The notes beneath the pieces are model-generated. The model searched no databases. It was not told where the DNA came from and saw only the letters and a list, made by a program, of their open reading frames with translations. The translations under genes and the position numbers were made by a program. A stretch of 64,000 nucleotides of DNA from Medicago truncatula. Taxonomy: Eukaryota > Streptophyta > Magnoliopsida > Fabales > Fabaceae. The stretch is taken from positions 2,991,001 to 3,055,000 of the forward strand of contig NC_053047.1 of assembly GCF_003473485.1 (NCBI RefSeq), in the 5' to 3' direction. The first letter of the stretch is position 1; each line of letters opens with the position of its first letter. This document shows, piece after piece, positions 32,345-43,335 of this stretch.

Positions 32345-32630
32345 ATTTTCTAGCAGAATCAAACTGTTGAGAATATCTTCAGGCGATCTCAGCAACATAG
32401 CTTCCAACTTAATTACCGGGAAAATGTGTTCCCGATAATATTTGGAGAACATGCTCCTCACGCAGTCATCGTCTGTCAGCATTATCTTTTCGGTCTTCAA
32501 ATAACCGGGACGTGCATATTAAAGGCCTTCACCCTACTTGTGTCTCCGGGGTTGTCCTTGATTAATTTCGTTCAGTTGATCCTTCATATCCTTTAGCGTG
32601 ATATCGACCTGGACCTTGAACAAATGATGG
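32345..32630 (-). pseudogene. MuDR-related (Mutator-like) transposon gene fragment
   Basis: The minus strand encodes, in pieces of different frames, VDITLKDMKDQLNEINQG, then after an interruption GYLKTEKIMLTDDDCVRSMF and LEAMLLRSPEDILNSLI. This resembles the N-terminal region of plant MuDR-family transposase proteins, where a 'DDDVR-MF' motif is followed by 'RS-EDI'. Stops and a frame change occur within 290 bp. It abuts the foldback on its left, suggesting both belong to one decayed Mutator-like insertion. Base composition is richer in G+C than the surroundings. Confidence 0.45.
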
Positions 32631-32639
32631 TTTCAAGTG

Positions 32640-33549
32640 TTGAAACGTACTTGAGATTTGAACAAATGACGGTTCATTATTTCATATCTACACCATAAGA
32701 AATTATGCAGTCAATGAAAAACTCATTCAAACATTTCATCAAACACTTGGAGTGCAAATTATACATAAACCCTAAAACTCATAACTATAACGTAAACATG
32801 CAAACATCTAAGCAATTAAGCAATATAAGTCATTTACATGTAACATTGTATCATTTCTTGCTAAAAAAATCAAAATTTAAACAGAACCCTAAAACTAAAA
32901 AAAAAATCTAATTTAAGAGAAAAAATATAACACATAAATATAAAAAGGTTAATGATGTTTGATTATGAAAACTTACTTGTTATTGGAGTGTTGTTTGATT
33001 TGAACTTAAAGGAATTTTGGATTTAGATGATTTGAGAGAGATTTTAGATTTTAGATTTGAACTTTTTGAACCATTTTAGAACTACTCCTATTCTATGTTT
33101 ATTTATTTATTTTTTAAGGGGGACTTATCTATTTCTTTTTTAGGAAAATCTATGTTTATTGTTTACTTTCCCTCAAAAAAAAAAAAAATATATATATATT
33201 GTTTACTACTCCAATTAGACAATTGTTTTGTCACGCGTAACAAACACGTCAAGTACATGCAAAATTGCAAATATTCCAACTAATCCAGCCCTTTTTTTTC
33301 TGTCTCAATTTATATTACATCTTTTCTTCTACGTTCCTCTCAATTATTTCTTTCTCGTTTCTCCCTCCGTACCATCCAGGTCGTTTTGCACCTCAGAGGA
33401 AGGAGAAAAACGAGAGAAGATCTTATTTACCGCTTATTACATTCAATATTTTTTTCTTCATCTTCATCACATTACATTCTTATCGATATTTCTTTGTTAT
33501 CATCTTTGACATCATATTATATATCATCATCGAATCCAATTTTTGTTGA
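32640..33549 (+). promoter_or_regulatory. Upstream region and probable 5' UTR of the DUF569 gene
   Basis: No gene. AT-rich with A-runs (33176-33189, then TATATATAT). From about 33360 the sequence becomes CT-rich with ATT-rich strings, like a plant 5' UTR leading to the ATG at 33550. Small frames here overlap the UTR and are not supported. Confidence 0.4.
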
Positions 33550-36458
33550 ATGGAGTTCTTCCAAAAGGCGAAAGTGGTGCGCCTAAGGAGCCACCATGAT
33601 AAATACATGTTGGCACATGAAGATCAAGAAAACGTCTACCAAGACCGCAATGGTTGCTACGACAATGCAAAATGGACGGTCGAGTTAATAGAGAACAAAT
33701 ACAGCAATGTCATAAGATTAAAAAGTTGTTATGGAAAATATTTAACAGCCTCAAACATGCCAATTCTTTTGAAAAGCACGGGTAAAAAAGTTTTGCAAAC
33801 TTTGCCTAAAAAGTTAAGTCCATCGGTTGAATGGGAACCTATTAGAGATGGTGTTCAAGTGAAACTAAGGACACGTTTTGGACAATATCTTCGTGGGAAT
33901 GGAGGATTACCACCTTGGAGAAACACAATAACACATGATGTTCCACATAGAACAGCAACAGCTAATTGGGTTTTATGGGATGTTGATATTGTGGAACTTA
34001 TGCCAAAACAAGCAGGACATGTTCCTAAACCAAGACCTAGGCCTACACCTATAACACCGCCAAATCGTTGTCTAGATTATCCGATTACAACGTCAGATAA
34101 TTCTTCTTCTTTTTCTTCTTCACCTTTTTTGGATTCGGATCATGGACCCCTTGTCAAGATTGATCTAAGGTCTCCTCCTCGGACACCCGAGGTTCGTTAT
34201 ATCAAAACATTTATCAAACTTATGGTTAATACGAAATCTAATGAGAAATCTAGAGAGCACCCAAATCTTAGCATGAACCACACATAGTATCAAAGAGTTT
34301 CTCATATAGGATGGAGTTGATGTAAGTATTGTTTCGAAATAAAAGCATTATATATATGTAGATGTAATGGCTTGATGTATGTAATATAATGAGTTTATGA
34401 ATTCAATTTCTAATAAAAATGTTTTTTCTTTGTGTATTATTTTATAGCCTTTTTTTTTTTTGTGAAACTATTTTACTGTCATTATACACGAAATAAAAAA
34501 GACAAGGACATATTTTTTTAGGGGAGACAAGGACATATATTTTTATTTTTTTGAGGGGTCAAGGACATATATTATATTTTGTGCAGAGATATTCATCGCA
34601 TGATAACTTAATTAGGAATTTCTGTAAAAAAATAAAAATAAAAATCTTAACTAGGCATTGTGCATTTATGTCTTTCTTTGCAATGTGATATCATTCAAAA
34701 TTAATTTTTATTAATTGTGAAAAGATATATATAAAGTGAATTATTCAGCTAACATTAGTGATAATAATAATTATCAATATTCTATTCAGCTAACATTTTT
34801 CTTCTTTTAATTTACCAGGAGCAACTTGAATATTTAGAAGATCCTTCTCCATCACCAGTTAAAGAAGGTAGGGTTATATTTTATGATGTTGGTAATGAAA
34901 ATGGTGAAGTTATTGATGCAAATAAAGGGTCATTATTTACCTTTAAAGGAAGTAGTGTAGAAGAGTTGAAGGAGAAATTGTTGGAGGAAACTGGACTTGT
35001 TGATATTCTTGTGTGTTGTCGCAATCCATTGAATGCTAAACTTTACCCCCTTCTTTTGCATCTACCTCCTAGCAATATTGACTTGCATGTTGTTCTGGTT
35101 CCTTCCTCATTTAGTGGTAAGTTTTCATGAACCTATAATCATTTGTTAGATTTTAATATTTGCATATAATATGAGATTAAAAAGTTTTACCCTATCTGTA
35201 AAATATATTTATTCAAATAAACAATTTTAAATTATTATATTGTTTATAGTATTATTTATCAGTTATCTTTTACATTCCAACTTTGAGGTGAAGTTTGTTA
35301 GGAGACAAGCGAACATGATCATACTTTAGCTAGGGTGGTATGTTCTTGGGCTTAGGGGTGTAAGTGGTTTGATTTGGGTTGGGTTTGGCCAAACCCAAGA
35401 CCCGAACCATATAGGGTACTCCGGTTTGGATTAGGTAAAATATCCACCCGTTAAATTAATGGGTGGGTTCGGGCAAACCCACTAATTTCCGGTTTGGTTT
35501 GGGTTGGATAGTGGGTTACCCAAATTTTTTTTTGTTAATATGAAATGACTAAACGACGAGTCCTTGTATTTTTTTCATAAAAATTTTTCAACTTTTTATT
35601 TTCTTAAAATAATTATGTAACATATTTTCACTATATTTTAGCATCATAAAATAATAAATTTTAATATTAAATAAAAAATTTGATCATCGAATACTTGAAA
35701 TAAATTAAAGTTGGATGACGTAAAATTGCTTTAGCATCAAAGTAACTATAAATTGCAACATCATAATTTGTAACTCTAATATTTTTTTTATTTTCAATAT
35801 AGAGGATGTGTTGTGTCAATTTTAGAAATTAAACTAAATTTATGATCAAAACATTTGTTATTCTTTTTCCTCTCTATGAAAATGAAATTAAAATTTGGAA
35901 ATTATTGGGTAAATTGGTTTATTGGGTATGGATCCGGTTTTACCCAAAACCCATTATTTTTTATGGGTTTTTCATTTTTTAAAACCATATCCACCCAATC
36001 ACCCAACCCAACCCACTTTTTTGGGTTTTTTTGGGTGGGTTTGACGGGTTTTTTCGGTTTACCCAACCCATGTACACCCCAAGTTGGGCTAGTCACCGTA
36101 TTTTTTATTCTTATCCTTGTTGTATTGAACATTGTTGATTAATGATAATAGTTAACTTTATTTCGGTAAAAAAAAAAAAACAATTTTAAAAGTAATTATA
36201 AATAATGTAATTTTTTTTATGATCTAAGTCATTTTCACATGAATTGAATTCAAACTTGCTATGCTACTACTCGCTTGTTCAACAATCTTTATCACCCGCT
36301 TTTGATGATATCATTGAGATGATTTTAATTTGCCAACTTCATTTTTTCTTCCCTATGTGTTACCTTGTACTTCATATCATTCTCATTAGGGAAGTATAAT
36401 TTTTCTCTTGCTTATGATTTTGTATTAACAAAATATGTATTTGTTGCCAGCCCAATGA
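33550..36458 (+). CDS. DUF569 (fascin/actin-cross-linking-like) protein
   Basis: Exon 1 starts at 33550 with the plant DUF569 beta-trefoil domain: AKVVRLRSHHDKYMLAHEDQ, KYLTASN, EWEPIRDG, LRTRFGQYLRGNGG and ATANWVLWDVDI. Exon 2 (34819-35116) encodes the second conserved part: GRVIFYDVGNENGE, FKGSSVEELKEKL, VCCRNPLNAKLYPL and HVVLVPSSFS. It ends at a perfect donor G|GTAAGT; a two-codon exon 3 at 36451-36458 or read-through to TGA at 35128-35130 would finish it. The donor of exon 1 is uncertain: GAG|GTTCGT at 34191 keeps the frame (about 315 residues in all), while the stronger GAT|GTAAGT at 34320 lies past an in-frame stop (34285). Molecular function in plants is unknown; beta-trefoil folds of this type resemble fascin. 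Confidence 0.75.
35353..36082. mobile_element. hAT-type MITE (730 bp) at the DUF569 3' end
   Basis: Starts TAGGGGTGTAAGTGG and ends CATGTACACCCCAA, inverted copies in outline. Flanked by CTTGGGCT (35345-35352) and GTTGGGCT (36083-36090), an 8-bp duplication with one mismatch. Both subterminal parts are rich in GGGTT/AACCC words. No transposase. It sits in the last intron or the 3' flank of the DUF569 gene, depending on how that gene ends. Frames at 35855-36142 are shadows of the repeats. Confidence 0.75.
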
Positions 36459-36540
36459 TGCCAAGGACATTTCTGAATTAAAACTTCAAGATTTGGAATG
36501 AGGCAACTAATCAGACATTCAAACCAAGGCCAATCAAAAA

Positions 36541-36570
36541 GCAAAAAAAAAAAAAAAAAAAAAAAAAAGA
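36541..36570 (+). repeat. Long A-run
   Basis: About 28 consecutive A residues after a GC dinucleotide. Length is likely to vary between assemblies. Confidence 0.8.
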
Positions 36571-36771
36571 ACCTTCTATTTGTAATGTAATATATGTAAA
36601 TTGATCACTTCATTTTATTTTTATTTATTTATTTACTAAAAATGTATTTGTTTGTGCTTAATAAGGGATACAATTTTGGAATAAATCATGTTGTATAATA
36701 TGTTAAGTAGTGACATTGGACACACGCTATAACACTAATAATAATTTGAGAAGATGGAATAATAAAAAGTA

Positions 36772-38195
36772 ACCGTGTCTGTTGGAGTGGTGTTAGTGTC
36801 GGACACCAGAAGAATAAAAAATAATTTAAAGTGTTGGTGTTGTGTAGATTGCAATTGGATTAGAAAGAGATGCAAGAGAGAAAGTAGAAGCTACGATATT
36901 GTTTCAAGTTAATATGCAACACAATATGCAAGAGAGAATATTATTTCAACTTAATAACTACACCCTTCAGTTACTGTTATAAGCAAAAATCATTACTTTA
37001 GATTTATTTAATTAATGATGTATATATCTTTATTATATACCATATACATTATTTAATAAACAAATTTAAAATGTTAATTTTTACTTATAATAGTGATTGG
37101 AATATGTAACTTCAAACAAACTTGTTAAAACAATATGGTATTTGTCAATTCTGATTTCATTCTATTAGACCGTGGGATATATACAAGAGAATCCTTCATT
37201 ACTTCCTACAATTACTCCTAATCTATGTGCCTGCTAACATCAATTTTTAATGAATGCTGATACTCCTATTAATGCTAAAGATATGGTACTTAATATTTAC
37301 ATTCCTATTCAAGACTTGCTAAATATAATCTAATAAAACTACCGGTACTACTCATGCCCAATGATGTGGAAAAAAAATGTTACGAAATTATAATAGTGCG
37401 AGAAATAACCGAAAACGAGGTAGAGTTAAAAATGAAGATAATATAGTCATTAAATAGCGGTTATAATTGTGTCTCAATACTTAGGACTCCCTCCGTTTTA
37501 AAATGTAAAGAAAAAAACTATTTTTTTATCTAAAATATAAGCAAAAAAAAAGACAAATTTTTATCCTATTTTATTTTATTTTATTTAAAAAACCATCTTT
37601 TCTAAAAAACACTTTTGTTTATTCATAAAAAATTAAATTCTAATTACATTCCATTTTCTCTCTTTTCCATGATCTCCATAACCAATAATCTCTGAAGCCC
37701 ATATACTTTAAAATGGACGACGTAATGTATCCCTTACGTATTCTGGACCGATACTTATCCGATACTTCCCAGTAGAGTATCAGAAGATTAAATTTTATTA
37801 AAAAACAATTATTATGTAGCTGGACGGATGGAGTATTATAGAGAATTACAGTCAAATATAAACAATGTTAGTATGTTACCTCAAAAGCGGTCATATTGAG
37901 ACCAAGATCACTATTGCGAACCTTTATTTGAAACCTTAGCTTTAGTAGAAAACACGTTACACGTTCATGCTTTCACGTTTTAGTTAAATTAAATTTCATA
38001 TTGCAAACTTTAGTTTGGTTAATTGAGTCTGCCATGACATGGTGAAATAAACATGCACAAAGGATATGTATTATTTTTTTTTTGTTCACTTAGAGAAAGA
38101 GAAGTTGGTGGTTGTATGGAGAAATTCATCCCAAACTATTGCACTCTACGTAAATGGGATTATTATTGAGAAGTTTGAATCGATTTCTTTTCATT
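36772..38195 (+). pseudogene. Broken duplicate of the 5' part of the flavoprotein gene
   Basis: Two blocks match the flavoprotein gene at 45296 in order and orientation. Block 1, about 36772-36965, matches part of its intron 1 (45545-45755): GGTGTTAGTGTCGGACAC, AAGTGTTGGTGTT, GATTGCAATTG. Block 2, about 38020-38155, matches the end of intron 1 and exon 2: TTAATTGAGTCTGCCA, GAAGAGAAGTTGGT-like, AAATTCATCCCAAACTATTG and ATTATTGAGAAG. Exon 2 here has lost about 23 nt that in the parent encode the glycine-rich FAD-binding loop, which also shifts the frame. Exon 1 and all later exons are missing. About 1 kb of unrelated sequence, including a Stowaway-like MITE, lies between the blocks. Confidence 0.75.
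37487..37838. mobile_element. Stowaway-like MITE
   Basis: Left end ACTCCCTCCGTTTTAAAATG and right end GCTGGACGGATGGAGTA are degenerate inverse copies carrying the CTCC-TCCGT core. The TA target duplication is clear only on the right. No coding capacity; it lies inside the gap of the flavoprotein pseudogene. Confidence 0.5.
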
Positions 38196-39043
38196 TATTG
38201 GCTTTTACTATTTGATATGATTTTACATTATTTTAAAAAAAAATTATACTAATATATCTATTTATATCGTGTTTATTACATTTGTTTAATATTTAATATT
38301 ATTCTAATCTATTTGTTACATGTGTTGTTTGTATTCAAAATTGAAAGCATTTTTGAAAAGGGAAAAAGTCAGCCTAAAAGAGCTTAAATGAGTTTTTTTC
38401 TTTATATATAGCTAGCGAAAAGACAGGTACTTACGTGCCTATTTTTCCACTCTTTTTATTGCGCTTAAGTTTAAAAATTATGAATAATGTTTTTTTATGA
38501 AATTATAATTTTGATTAAAAGTAAAAATATAAATGTTTTTTGCTTTCAAATTATAACAAATCAAACTAACCAGGATTATCTATTTGAAACCAACAATATA
38601 ACAAAGTAAATATAGATACACTCATCTAGTTTGTTACACTTTTTAAATGATAAAGGAAAAAATTAGACATTTTTATTTGTTGCGCTTTTATTTTAATATT
38701 TAAATTTATTCTTATCTATTTGTTACATGTGTCATTTATTTTGAGGGTATTTTTTTAAAAGAGAAAAAATTCAGCACAAAACAGCTCAAAAGTTATTTTC
38801 TTTATAGATAGTATAGATAATAGAAACAATTTGATCTTTTTTCCCTCAAAAAACACAAATTGATCTTTTTAGTTGCTATTTTACGAAAATTTTGGATAAG
38901 GGAAGTTTCTGCTCCTCATTAATAGTTGGCCACTTATATTATATATTTAAATAGATTTGTTCCCTCTCATTCACGATCTATAACCCTTCTCATTCTCGTT
39001 TTTTGCTTCTTATTCAAACCCTATTTACTCCTACGTACCATTA
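38196..39043 (+). promoter_or_regulatory. LBD gene 3 upstream region with a local duplication
   Basis: Two stretches, about 38225-38420 and 38640-38815, are diverged copies: both contain TCTATTTGTTACATGTGT, then AGCTTAAATGAG / AGCTCAAAAGTT and TTTCTTTATA. A TATA-like TATATTTAAATAG occurs at about 38941, some 100 bp before the LBD gene 3 start. An A/T-rich upstream sequence with no other recognised site. Confidence 0.45.
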
Positions 39044-39598
39044 ATGAATATCATGAAATCAAACAAAGTTTGTGCAGCATGCAAGTATCAAAGGAGAAAG
39101 TGTCCCAAAGATTGTCCTTTAGCTCCTTACTTTCCAACTGATAAACCAAAAAGGTTTGACAATGTTCACAATTTGTTTGGTGTTTCCAACATAGTGAAGT
39201 TACTAAAGAATATTAAAGACAACGATGTAAGAGCCGATGCAATGGATTCAATTATTTTTGAGTCGGATATTCGTGCAGAATTCCCCGTTCATGGATGTGT
39301 TGGTGTTATTCATCAATATTTAGGTTTGATACGCGAGTCTACGGAAGAGTTAAATCGCACACAAAGTTTACTAGCTATTTGTAAGATGAACAACCATTCA
39401 CAACAACAAAATCTCCACTCCTCCCTACCTTCCACTGCTCCTCAAGAAACAAATATTCCATCGTTTGCGTTGGATGACCTTGATAACGAAGAATTGAATG
39501 ACCTTGATGGTGGTGTTGATGCCGGTTGGGATCTTGAACCAGATGACTTTTTTAAGGACATAGAAGAATATAAGGAAAGGATGTGTATGAATAATTAG
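39044..39598 (+). CDS. LOB-domain (LBD) transcription factor 3, LBD22/LBD27-like
   Basis: A 184-residue protein from one coding exon. The C block is at Cys10, 13, 20 and 24 (CAACKYQRRKCPKDC), then LAPYFPTDKPKRFDNVHNLF, GVSNIVKLLKNI, and the region HGCVGVIHQYLGLIRE that closes the LOB domain. The C-terminus is short and very acidic (DDLDNEELNDLDGG, then EPDDFFKDIEEYKE), suggesting an activation segment like the acidic tail of LBD 1. In the GAS block it has FDNVHNLFG where the other two have FGNAHRLFG. The start is equivalent to that of the paralogues. The 71-codon frame overlapping the start in another phase is a shadow. The post-stop intron is shared with the paralogues. Confidence 0.9.
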   Translation: MNIMKSNKVCAACKYQRRKCPKDCPLAPYFPTDKPKRFDNVHNLFGVSNIVKLLKNIKDNDVRADAMDSIIFESDIRAEFPVHGCVGVIHQYLGLIRESTEELNRTQSLLAICKMNNHSQQQNLHSSLPSTAPQETNIPSFALDDLDNEELNDLDGGVDAGWDLEPDDFFKDIEEYKERMCMNN

Positions 39599-39601
39599 CA
39601 G

Positions 39602-39810
39602 GTATCAATTCTTGTTCTTTTTATTATTATTATTATTTATTTTTTGAAGTGATTATTATTATCAGACGTTATTATGTGTAAATTATTTGTGAATTTCTAT
39701 TGAACTTTATTATATTTTAATCAAAGTTGCCTCATGAGTATGTGATGAATTGCTACTATATTTGTTCTCTGATATATATGTTTAATATATTTTGTGACTT
39801 TTATCTGCAG
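39602..39810 (+). other. Intron in the 3' UTR of LBD gene 3
   Basis: The donor GCAG|GTATCAATTCTTG starts 3 nt after the stop codon and matches the LBD gene 1 donor context (CAG|GTATCAACTTG). The acceptor TTATCTGCAG|TGTGGAATC ends at 39810. The following sequence (GAATGATCAGAAGAAGAAC) aligns with the distal 3' UTR exon of LBD gene 1. Confidence 0.6.
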
Positions 39811-40428
39811 TGTGGAATCAAATCAATTGAAGAATGATCAGAAGAAGAACTTGATGCATGTTGAATATGGAAAGGAGTATTCCATCTAAAGTGACCAAAT
39901 CAATTGTGTATTTAGTTTTCTGAAAAACTGTTCAAGTGGATAATTGTATTTCTGGATTCAACGATCAATGTTATATTAATTCTTTCTTGTTGTATATTAA
40001 TTAGTGTCAGTCATATATATGGTTAGATTTAACATATATTTTTAACCCCAAACTCATCGTATATAGTGAATAAGCTCATATAATTACATTAGAATTGTTT
40101 AATAGTTGATTATTCTCTCACAAGCTAATAGCATTTATTCACCAACTAATAACATTTTTTTGAATACTACTTCATGTAGCTATTGACATATATAATTTAC
40201 ATCAAATCATTTTTTTAAACAACACATTAAGGGCAAAAAAAACATAACAATCAAATTTCATATGATCTAAATTTGCTCAGCATTGAAAATTTATCTTGAG
40301 AGAGATGTAGGTATAGAGGATAAAAGTATTTGAATTCTTATTTTTTTGGTTGATAAAGTATTTGAATTCAACATCCATCTCCGTCTTTCTCAAACATAAG
40401 AATCTAGCTTACCGTGAATTTAAATATG
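39811..40428 (+). other. LBD gene 3 3' UTR exon and flank
   Basis: The probable last UTR exon runs from 39811 to near 39990. Beyond it is AT-rich intergenic DNA without recognised features. Confidence 0.4.
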
Positions 40429-40743
40429 GGTAAAATTACATTTTTAGTCTCTTAACTTAATTTCAGGTAACTGTTTGGTCCTTTATCTTTTTTTCATTTC
40501 AATTTGGTCCTTTTTGTCCATTTTCATATACATTTTCAAGCTTCAAATCTAACATTCTTATGCAAACATAGACGAGGATCATAGATTTGAAGACTGAAGG
40601 ACCATAAGAAAATAAAATCATGAATTTTAAACTTAAAAATTCATATGAAAATGGACAAAAAGGACCAAATTGAAATGAAAAAAAGATAAAGGACCAAACT
40701 GTTACCTGAAATTAAATTAAGGGACTAAAAGTGCAATTTTACC
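40429..40743. mobile_element. Foldback MITE with 9-bp duplication (Mutator-type)
   Basis: A 315-bp element whose arms are inverse copies over 100 bp or more: left GGTAAAATTACATTTTTAGT, ACTGTTTGGTCCTTTATC and AATTTGGTCCTTTTTGTCC; right the complements ending GCAATTTTACC. A perfect 9-bp duplication TTAAATATG flanks it (40420-40428, 40744-40752). No coding capacity. Confidence 0.85.
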
Positions 40744-40752
40744 TTAAATATG

Positions 40753-41221
40753 GACCGACGTCGGATGAAAGACCGTTCAGCTTTGATGACCATATTCTCA
40801 AAGCAGCGGCACTTAGAGATTAACAACCTCCATCTTCCAATTAGTGAGATGACAATGAAACCTGATGATGTATCATCTATGATCCATATGTCCATATTTG
40901 CTTTCCCAGAGGATTCACATGATGGTGGAATTGTTGGGAGATTACCCAAATGAAGTTGCTTTGGGAGGTTGATGACAATAAAGAGGCTCAAGCTTTGCAT
41001 CAACTTTCTGTAATAAGAGTTTTACAAGCATGTGAAGCTGGAAGATGATTATGGCTAGGAGGATTAAGAAAATATAGATGTTTGCAAGATGTACACGATC
41101 ATACCTGTCTGCTATTTTTGGTGGATTCCGCGGTTTTCTTTTTTAACTCAACAACACACTCTTCAAAACACTCTTTTCTACACATTTATTTTGATGGATT
41201 AAAATTCGCATGGGTTCTACG
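40753..41221 (+). pseudogene. Plant mobile domain (PMD) gene fragment
   Basis: The frame from 40750 to 40953 encodes SALMTIFSKQRH, then NNLHLPISEMTMKPDDVSSM, matching the 'HLP-GEMT-TLDDV' core of the plant mobile (aminotransferase-like) domain. After frame changes and an in-frame stop (about 41046), homology resumes with LWLGGLRKYR and TCLLFLVDSAVFF, the later 'AYLL-LVG-TLF' part. PMD genes include transposon-derived and silencing-related proteins such as the MAIN family. This copy is broken and cut at 41222 by the hAT-type MITE; its left edge abuts the foldback MITE. Confidence 0.55.
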
Positions 41222-41785
41222 TAGAGGTGTCAAATGGGCTGATCCGGCCCGAGAGGCCCGACTATATAAATGGGCCAGTCCGGCCCAGCCCATTTATAAT
41301 TGGGCCGCATATTCTAGGGCTCGGGCCGGCCTGTATGGGTCATGGGTCAGCCTGACCCAGCCCGTTTACTTTTTACTTTTAAAATTTATTCACTCTTTTT
41401 TATGTATTTTTAATATATTAGTCACTCACCACTATTTTTTTTTGTTAAAATATGATTAGATGAACATAAAAGTGTAAATAATTTTTACATTAACTTGGAA
41501 TATTAATGAAACTGTAGATTATTCATTCAATTAAATCAAATTAATAATTTATAAACTTTAAAATTTTAAAACCTTAAGTTAAATTCATTCATTTTTATTA
41601 ATAAATTTTAAAATTGTTGATAATTTTTTTCAAAAATATACTATGTTTTTAACAAAAAATCAAATTAAATAGTAATAATGGGCCGGTCCGGCCCAATTTT
41701 TGTATGGACCAAATAGGCTTAGGCCAAAACAGCCCGAATATGTTTTTGGGCTACTTTTAGGCCCGACCTATTTTTAATAGCTCTA
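41222..41785. mobile_element. hAT-type MITE (564 bp)
   Basis: Left end TAGAGGTGTCAAATGGGC and right end TTTTTAATAGCTCTA are partial inverse copies. Flanks GTTCTACG (41214-41221) and ATTCTACA (41786-41793) share six of eight bases. Subterminal GGGCC-rich words (GGGCCGGTCCGGCCC) are characteristic of this MITE type. No transposase; the reading frame at 41082-41459 runs through it by chance. Confidence 0.65.
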
Positions 41786-42026
41786 ATTCTACATAAGTTT
41801 TAGCTGATAAAAGATGATGTCTCGAGAAGTATTTGTTAGTAACTAAAAACTATTTTGGAAGTGCCGTAAAACACATGATAGAACCATATTGCAAAGCATA
41901 CAATCAAGCCTTTCCCTCAAAAATTAGATTTCTGAATAAAACATATTGTCTACAAGGAGAAGTGAAGGAGTGTCCTTTAAAAAATCATCTTAAAATACAA
42001 ATTATTACTTTTATCAATATAATAAC

Positions 42027-43005
42027 GTTCTGTTTGGTAAAAATAGCTTTTAGCTGATAAGCTAGCTGAGAGCTTTTAGCTGATAGCTGATGACTGATAG
42101 CTTATAGCTGATGACTGATGATTGATAGCTGATAAGCTAATTGAAGTGTTTGGTAAAATTAGCGGCTCAACTAACTATAAATGTAAAATGACACAGAAGG
42201 ACATTCTTAATTCATAATAAAATAAAAAACAATTGATATTTAAAATACTTTCTTTTACCAAAATATTTAGAATACTTAAAATTTAGTAGTTTTAATTTAC
42301 TAATTTAATATATATTTTATATGTTATTATTAAATTAATTATTTTCCACTAAAATTTTATTTTAAACTTTTATTCATTAAGTTTTATAACGTAACAAAAA
42401 AAAATATATGTTTCTATCTATCCATTTTAACTTATAAACCTAAGAATAAAATTATAAACTATAAACTTAACAAAAAGAACGTCAAATTCAACTAACAAAG
42501 AAAATTATAAACATAATTTATTGTAGCAACTGACAGTAGTAACAATGAAAGTAACGTAACAATACATTTTTTTAAAAGAAAAAAGTAACATAACAGCGCA
42601 TATAATAAATTATGTTACTTCTATAATGTCCCTTAAAAAAAGTGTAACAATATGACATATATAAAACTAGCCCAAAAATATAATATATAAAAGCACGTAA
42701 AAAAATAATATATAAACATAATGTTAGTCGAAACAAAATATATAAAGGTAACTTAAAAAAATTATAAAGGGGTAGAATTGGTTTTTAGATAAATTAATAA
42801 GGGTAAAATTAGAAGAAAAGATAATAAGCTATAAGCTATAAGCTCAAACGCTATTTGAAATAGCTTCTGAAAAATAGCTTATAAGCTCGTGAAATTAAGT
42901 TATAAGCTCATGGTGAAAAAGTGTTACCAAATAGAGCTTTTTTTGTCAAACGAGCTTATAAGCTATAAGCTATAAGCTCTTTTCTGGGTGTTACCAAACA
43001 GACCC
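42027..43005. mobile_element. TIR element rich in AGCTTATAAGCT words
   Basis: Left end GTTCTGTTTGGTAAAAATAG and right end GTTACCAAACAGACCCT are inverse copies of the common TCTGTTTGGTAA end. Both subterminal regions are filled with AGCTGATAGCT / AGCTTATAAGCT tandem words (42045-42140 and 42820-42990). This family is common in plant genomes and probably hAT-related. No clear target duplication and no coding capacity. Confidence 0.65.
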
Positions 43006-43335
43006 TAAGTATATCCTTTTTTATATAAACTTACTTCTTTTAATATTTTAACCAATGTTCGAAGGATATTCATTATGATTATCCATATTTTAAATTTTAT
43101 TTTAAAACCAATCAAAGATCAGATCAAGATCACTGATGCAAACACTAATATCTTCAATCATGGTTAAAATAATTCAATCTCAATGATAAGACAAACAATA
43201 AATAAACATAAGCCGGTCTCATTTTTCTCTCTCTAGATTTTCTCTTCCATTTTTCTTGTTAAGGGGATGGTTTTGGATCAATTTTGATCTATAATCACTC
43301 ATCTTTATCTTTTTCTCTCTATTTCAATCTAAAAA

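Noticed and set aside
33095..33586. Small frames before the DUF569 gene
   Set aside because: They sit in the CT-rich probable 5' UTR, overlap each other in several phases and end inside or just before the DUF569 start.
35855..36142. 95-codon plus and 76-codon minus frames
   Set aside because: Both lie in the GGGTT/AACCC-rich arm of the hAT MITE and reflect repeat composition.
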